This document shows positions 59,046 through 64,000 of a stretch of DNA of 64,000 bases, piece after piece. The number at the start of each line of letters is the position of its first letter. Positions within the stretch are counted from its first letter, which is position 1. The notes under the pieces were generated by a model, which was given only the letters and a program-made list of their open reading frames with translations, was not told where the DNA came from and made no database searches. Made by a program: the position numbers and the translations under genes. The DNA comes from Microcyclospora pomicola (lineage: Eukaryota; Ascomycota; Dothideomycetes; Capnodiales). The stretch covers positions 744,001 through 808,000 of the forward strand of contig NHNY01000005.1 in NCBI GenBank assembly GCA_002786065.1, in the 5' to 3' direction.

Positions 59046-62000
59046 GGTGTCGGGATGTGATTAGAGACGCTGGAAGGCGGAAGGTGGCAGCAGTCGAGTA
59101 CTGCTAAGAAGAATGGCCGAAAGGCGGCGTGGACGAGCTGGTGCGGATTGCACGGATAGGCAATGACAGGGATGAATGAATGTGGTTGAGCAGGCAAGGT
59201 ACGAAATCGAGGTGCGGATTAAAAAGTGGTGACGACGGGTGACAGCGTCGTTGCCCAGGACGAGATAAGAGACGGACAGAAAGAGTGGCAAGAGAGTGGT
59301 GAAGATTGATGATGATGATGGAGAATGGTAGAGGTGGAGTGGTGGTAGTAGGTAGTGAGGTGGAAGTGTCCAAGGGATGGCGGCTCAGTCGTGCCGGGCG
59401 GGCTGCAGTCGCTGCCACCGTCGAGCGTGGCATTCGGGCTGCAGGAAGCGCTTGGTTGCTCAGGGGAATGATGTGTGAACTCTATTGCGGGCGACGCGTC
59501 AGCATCGTGTTGGTCGCCCGTCATCTTCGTGCTCTTCTACTGTTTTATTCATGATGATTACGATCCTACTGAGCATGATTCCAGACTGTGGACTTCATGT
59601 CTTCCTTCGCCACCTCGTGTCTGGTAGTGACCGTTCATATAAGGCATGTAAATTGCATCACACTACAATCACCGGCGTCCGGATGTTCATGTTTCACTGC
59701 GCCGGGAAGATACGACAGCCGCCTTCAAGCGAAATTGAACATGAACTCACATATCAAGCTAATATCAACGCAATGCAATCATGCAGTGCACACTACTACC
59801 GTATGTATTGAGCACCACTATAGCAGGCCGTCCGACGGTATACACTCAGGACTCCACGAGGGATCGCTCGTCCAGAATAGAACATCGAATCGCGGTACAG
59901 GATGTCGACGGATGTGGCGACTCCGGGCACTGAACCTCTCTCAACGCTTTTCTCCACCACCCGCCGTGACATTCCATTCAGCATTATTCATCCACTGCCA
60001 AGGCCATACCCATCCAGGTCTTGCGCTGTCGTTGAGTCTACGGACTCAGCTCTCGCCACACAGGTGCTGATATGTGGCGTGGGTGAACATGCAGAAAGTC
60101 ATGCGTGCGATCCGCTGTCATAAGGAATGAACACGCCGTGCACGATCGTTGATGCAGGATCGTCGGAGAAGAAACCATCTGCAGTAGCACACATCCTCCC
60201 TCGACGATACTAACGGCCATGATAATGGGTTCATCACACGGGAGGTCTTCTAGAAAAGCAATACAGTAGTCACCATCATGGATTGCGTGTGTCTCAGCTC
60301 TTCACCGAGAGGGAGGCGAATGATCGGATTGGTTGTCAGCTCATTTCTAGTACGGGTCAATAATACTGCAGACTAATGCAGGTACCAAGGAAGAGTGTGC
60401 CCGAGTCCCGCTCATGGGGTTCCGCGATCTGAATTCGGAGAGAATCTGACAAGAGACAAGTGTCGACGCAGGAAAAAATTGATTCATCATTAGCTGTTAT
60501 TCACAAGAGAGAGGTCGACAGAGTTTTTGCAATTCCGCATTGGGTCGATGGAGAAGTTCATGAGCCAACGCGCAGCATACTGTATACAGGCATGGCAGAG
60601 TGGCGAGTGCAGTTCCCATCGACTCACCTTGCTCAAGCCAATGTCATATCTTGCAACAATCCATAAGTATTGTGACAGGTGGCAACATCGTATGCGACTG
60701 CGAGAGTCGCTTGGCCAATGCCATGTATCAACGTCATGTCGAACGGTCAAACGTCGATCGTCCGGGAAGACAAGCCGGCTTGCTTGACAGCGCAAGGATA
60801 TACTGTACTACTGTACCAAGTGGCGAAGCACATGTATACGAAGCTTGGCACACCGCGTCGGCGTACAGCGTGCATGTAGACAGACGCTGAGACAGGTGCA
60901 TGGTGGCAAAGCCGGTTTGGAATCGCGTCTAGATCTTGTTACCACTACGATCAACGAGCGGACGTTCCCATGCCACTCCATCTTGGAACAACGATATCCC
61001 GCATCGACAATACAACATACATGCTGACTACCGCAAGCGTGGTGTAGTGGTCCCAATCGGCATGGGAGATAACAACTGCTGAGCGAGTCGGTAAACCAGC
61101 TGCGTGATGAGGCAGCGAAGCTGCGGCTAGTCTGATGCATTGAGAGGATGATTTGCAGATACAAAAATAGCCTGCATGGATCTTGAATGGAGCTCCCGTA
61201 GCTCGCATCTGACAGGAGCACGATGCGATGAGATGCGATAGAGCTGCGCCACAAGCAGTACGATTGCACATTCCACCATCCTGCTCGCGCTCTGGTGCCC
61301 TGAGGACGGACGATGGAATGATGGTCGTCGACATCACGCCAGCCGGACGGCTTGCCACACTGAAAATTCCCGGCGGAGCCAAAAAGACGTTGGAGACCAA
61401 AGTGCCGGGAGTGGGTAGCGAGCATGACCAAACCGGTTGATGAGCGACGGAGGCTTGGACTTAGCTTCACCACTGAACTGCAGGGCCGACAAGCGCGTCC
61501 ATAGTCAGACATGAACGGAGGCGTGTTGAAGCGCAGACGTGCTGAGAGTAGCCAGTAGTGCTCCCTGCTGAAACTGCTCTCTGATCTGATCTGGGAAGAA
61601 GGGCCCTGCTCGCTCTGACCCACCCCCTTTCCGGTCGACGCTCACTCCTTATTCGACGATGCAGCATTTTCTTCCATCTGTCCTTCTGCTCGTCAACAAC
61701 GAGCCACCCGCATCGCTTTGACTTCTCTTGTATCCTGACCATTGTTCACCTCGTTTGTCAATCCCGTGCTGTGTGTGTCGTTGCATCATACACTCAGCAC
61801 CTTATTATACACTCATCCGCTGCATCGTGCGACGGAGCGGACTCCCGTGTGCTATCGTCGGCTTCCCACCAATCAGCGACGCCACCCAGGGGGGCACTAA
61901 CGCGCGGTCCTGTTCGCCCAACAACAGACTTTCCACGCCCTCATCCATCCACCTTCCTTCTCGCACAACATCCCCCCATCACCCCAATCTCACCTTTTCT

Positions 62001-62574
62001 GTCGTCGTGGTTGCGAAGACTCGGAAGGCAGCTTCTCTGGCATCGACTGCTGGTGTTGCAGCTACATCCACCTCGCTCGTTCCATTCACTCCGACTGCCC
62101 CCTTCACTTGGCCACCCACGCCGCCAGCCTGTACCACAATTCTCTTATCAATCAACAGCACTGTGGCATCGACTTGATCACCACCATCAACCTCGAGACT
62201 GCGCTCACCATATGCTGCACTCAGGAAATGTACGTACCGATCATCCCAACACGCCCCGCGTCCTGGTTGCGTATCTGCATCAACGCGACAAGCGTGGAAA
62301 TCTTGATTCCATCGAGTGCTCTTCTCCATACCTTCTGTGCTGATTCGATCCTCCACAGTAATCTGTNNNNNNNNNNNNNNNNNNNNNNNNNNNNNNNNNN
62401 NNNNNNNNNNNNNNNNNNNNNNNNNNNNNNNNNNNNNNNNNNNNNNNNNNNNNNNNNNNNNNNNNNNNNNNNNNNNNNNNNNNNNNNNNNNNNNNNNNNN
62501 NNNNNNNNNNNNNNNNNNNNNNNNNNNNNNNNNNNNNNNNNNNCCCCCCCCCCCCCCCCAAACAGACGTCAGTC
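59046..62574. other. 3.5-kb divergent region between GH72 gene and FKS1
   Basis: There are no gene-like frames with family features. It contains CA/TG-rich stretches, a GAT/GGT-rich patch (59305-59365) just upstream of the GH72 gene, and a C/T-rich part before FKS1 (61620-62340) that looks like a transcribed leader. The assembly gap at 62367-62543 hides part of it. Confidence 0.5.
62367..62543. other. Assembly gap (177 N)
   Basis: A run of 177 N characters. Immediately after it come 16 C (62544-62559), a low-complexity sequence that can stop assembly. The gap ends 32 bp before the FKS1 start codon. Confidence 0.98.
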
Positions 62575-64000
62575 ATGGCGCAACCCCATCAGGGCGGCTA
62601 TGATGACGGGTACGACTACGGTCACGGTCACGAGCAGCCTCATGACGCTCAGCACGGCGCTCATGATGGCTACTACCAGGACGACCAACAAGCCTACTAC
62701 GATCAGCAGGGTCACGGCCATGGTCAAGGACAGCAAGACGGCTACTACGATGATAACGGCTACTACCAGAATGGTGCTCAAGAGGGCTACCAACACGATG
62801 GCTACTACGACGCCGGCCAGCAAGGTTATCAAGACGAGTACTATAACGACCAGTACTATGATCAGGGTGCTCAAGCTGCTGGCCAGCAACAACAGTATGG
62901 CAACCGTGGTTACAGCCAGCCTGGTGCGCGCAAGAGTGGTGCCCGCCGTGGCCAGGACTCCGAGGAGGATTCTGAGACATTCAGTGATTTCACCATGAGA
63001 TCTGACATGGCCAGAGCCGCCGAGATGGACTACTACGGTCGTGGTGACGAGCGCTACAACTCGTACGGTGAAGGCCAAGGCCGTGGATACCGTCCTCCAT
63101 CATCACAGGTCTCGTACGGTGGCAACCGATCCTCGGGTGCTTCCACGCCTGTGTATGGCATGGACTACACCAGTGCTCTGCCAGCTGGTCAACGATCACG
63201 AGAGCCATACCCCGCCTGGACTTCCGATGCTCAGATTCCTCTGTCCAAGGAAGAGATTGAAGATATCTTCCTCGATCTGACCGCCAAGTTCGGTTTCCAG
63301 CGCGACAGCATGCGCAACATGTTCGATCATCTCATGACTTTGCTGGATTCGCGTGCTTCACGCATGTCTCCCAACCAGGCACTTCTCTCGCTCCACGCCG
63401 ACTACATCGGTGGCGAGAATGCCAACTACCGCCGCTGGTATTTCGCCGCTCATCTTGACTTGGATGACGCCGTCGGATTTGCCAACATGAAGCTCGGCAA
63501 AGCCAATCGAGCTACCAGAAAGGCTCGCAAGGCCGCAAAGAAGAAGGCTGACCCCCAAAATGAGGAGCAGACTCTGGAGAACTTGGAGGGCGACAACAGC
63601 TTGGAAGCGGCGGAGTACCGGTGGAAGACTCGCATGAACCGCATGTCTCAACACGACCGAGTACGGCAGTTGGCACTTTACTTGCTCTGCTGGGGTGAGG
63701 CAAATCAAGTTCGTTACATGGCTGAAGTCCTCTGCTTCATCTTCAAGTGTGCGGACGATTACCTGCACTCCCCCGCTTGCCAGAACCGCGTGGAGCCGGT
63801 GGAAGAGTTCAGCTACTTGAACAACTGCATCACACCCTTGTACAACTACTGCCGTGACCAGGGATACGAGATCTTTGAGGGCAAATACGTGCGAAAAGAG
63901 CGCGATCACAACCGCATCATTGGGTACGATGACATGAACCAGCTGTTCTGGTACCCAGAAGGTATCGAACGCATCTCTTTCGAGGACAAGACTCGACTCG
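62575..64000 (+). CDS. FKS1: 1,3-beta-glucan synthase catalytic subunit FKS1 (5' part)
   Basis: Open from the ATG at 62575 to the window edge: 475 codons of a protein usually about 1900 residues long. FKS1 is the plasma-membrane, Rho1-activated synthase of cell-wall beta-1,3-glucan and the target of echinocandins; the hotspot regions lie beyond the window. Residues 1-125 are Tyr/Gly/Gln/Asp/His-rich repeats ([19 protein letters not shown]). Then come the conserved motifs [100 protein letters not shown] and [20 protein letters not shown]. The start is the first ATG of the low-complexity head, as in Aspergillus FKS1. Exons or leader upstream could be hidden in the gap. Confidence 0.97.
   Translation, partial: MAQPHQGGYDDGYDYGHGHEQPHDAQHGAHDGYYQDDQQAYYDQQGHGHGQGQQDGYYDDNGYYQNGAQEGYQHDGYYDAGQQGYQDEYYNDQYYDQGAQAAGQQQQYGNRGYSQPGARKSGARRGQDSEEDSETFSDFTMRSDMARAAEMDYYGRGDERYNSYGEGQGRGYRPPSSQVSYGGNRSSGASTPVYGMDYTSALPAGQRSREPYPAWTSDAQIPLSKEEIEDIFLDLTAKFGFQRDSMRNMFDHLMTLLDSRASRMSPNQALLSLHADYIGGENANYRRWYFAAHLDLDDAVGFANMKLGKANRATRKARKAAKKKADPQNEEQTLENLEGDNSLEAAEYRWKTRMNRMSQHDRVRQLALYLLCWGEANQVRYMAEVLCFIFKCADDYLHSPACQNRVEPVEEFSYLNNCITPLYNYCRDQGYEIFEGKYVRKERDHNRIIGYDDMNQLFWYPEGIERISFEDKTRL

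Noticed and set aside
1-64000. CRISPR array, insertion sequences, LTR elements or DNA transposons
   Set aside because: No repeat-spacer array, transposase, reverse transcriptase or terminal repeat was recognised; the organism is eukaryotic.

Overview
The window reads as nuclear DNA of a filamentous ascomycete (Pezizomycotina). A Dothideomycete is my best guess, from gene content and style rather than from any search. The evidence is short introns (about 50-150 bp) with GTAAGT/GTATGT-type donors and CTAAC/CTAAT branch sites, genes on both strands without operons, and typical fungal proteins: FKS1 glucan synthase, GAS/GEL glucanosyltransferase, LCB1, HRD1, an Sgs1-type RecQ helicase, BNA6 and a sugar transporter. 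No LTR element, transposon, rRNA, tRNA or CRISPR array was recognised.

Layout. 1-2.1 kb: a partial coiled-coil tail, an unknown two-exon gene, and mitoribosomal protein bL31m. 2.4-9 kb: a flavin-reductase-like protein, LCB1, and a Ser/Pro-rich possible cell-cycle regulator. 9-12 kb has no supported gene. 12-17.3 kb: an HExxH metalloprotease with a jacalin-like end, then a PLP decarboxylase. 17.7-25 kb: RecQ helicase and a five-exon sugar transporter. 25-32 kb: an unknown protein with a hydrophobic in-frame intron, a tannase/feruloyl esterase, and a coiled-coil protein. 33-39 kb: the splicing factor Pml1/SNIP1, an unknown protein, a 2OG-Fe(II) oxygenase, an F-box protein and an unknown protein. 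39.4-40.1 kb: a degenerate 140-bp tandem repeat. 40.9-51.3 kb: a degenerate metallo-beta-lactamase-fold protein, a zinc-finger/RING-like protein, BNA6 and HRD1. 51.7-55.8 kb: three neighbouring genes for small secreted-looking proteins. 57.3-64 kb: a GH72 glucanosyltransferase divergent from FKS1, which runs off the window after a 177-bp assembly gap.

How the genes relate. Most neighbours are unrelated housekeeping genes. Two groupings look functional: the GH72/FKS1 pair (synthesis and remodelling of cell-wall beta-1,3-glucan) and the cluster of secreted-type proteins at 51.7-55.8 kb. I found no clearly new multi-gene system. The most unusual items are the degenerate repeat, the upstream ORF overlapping the RecQ start, introns that keep frame and would alter proteins if retained, an esterase ending in RDEL, and a metallo-beta-lactamase-fold protein without its first metal-binding histidines. 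Splice sites were placed by eye from frame, splice consensus and protein continuity.
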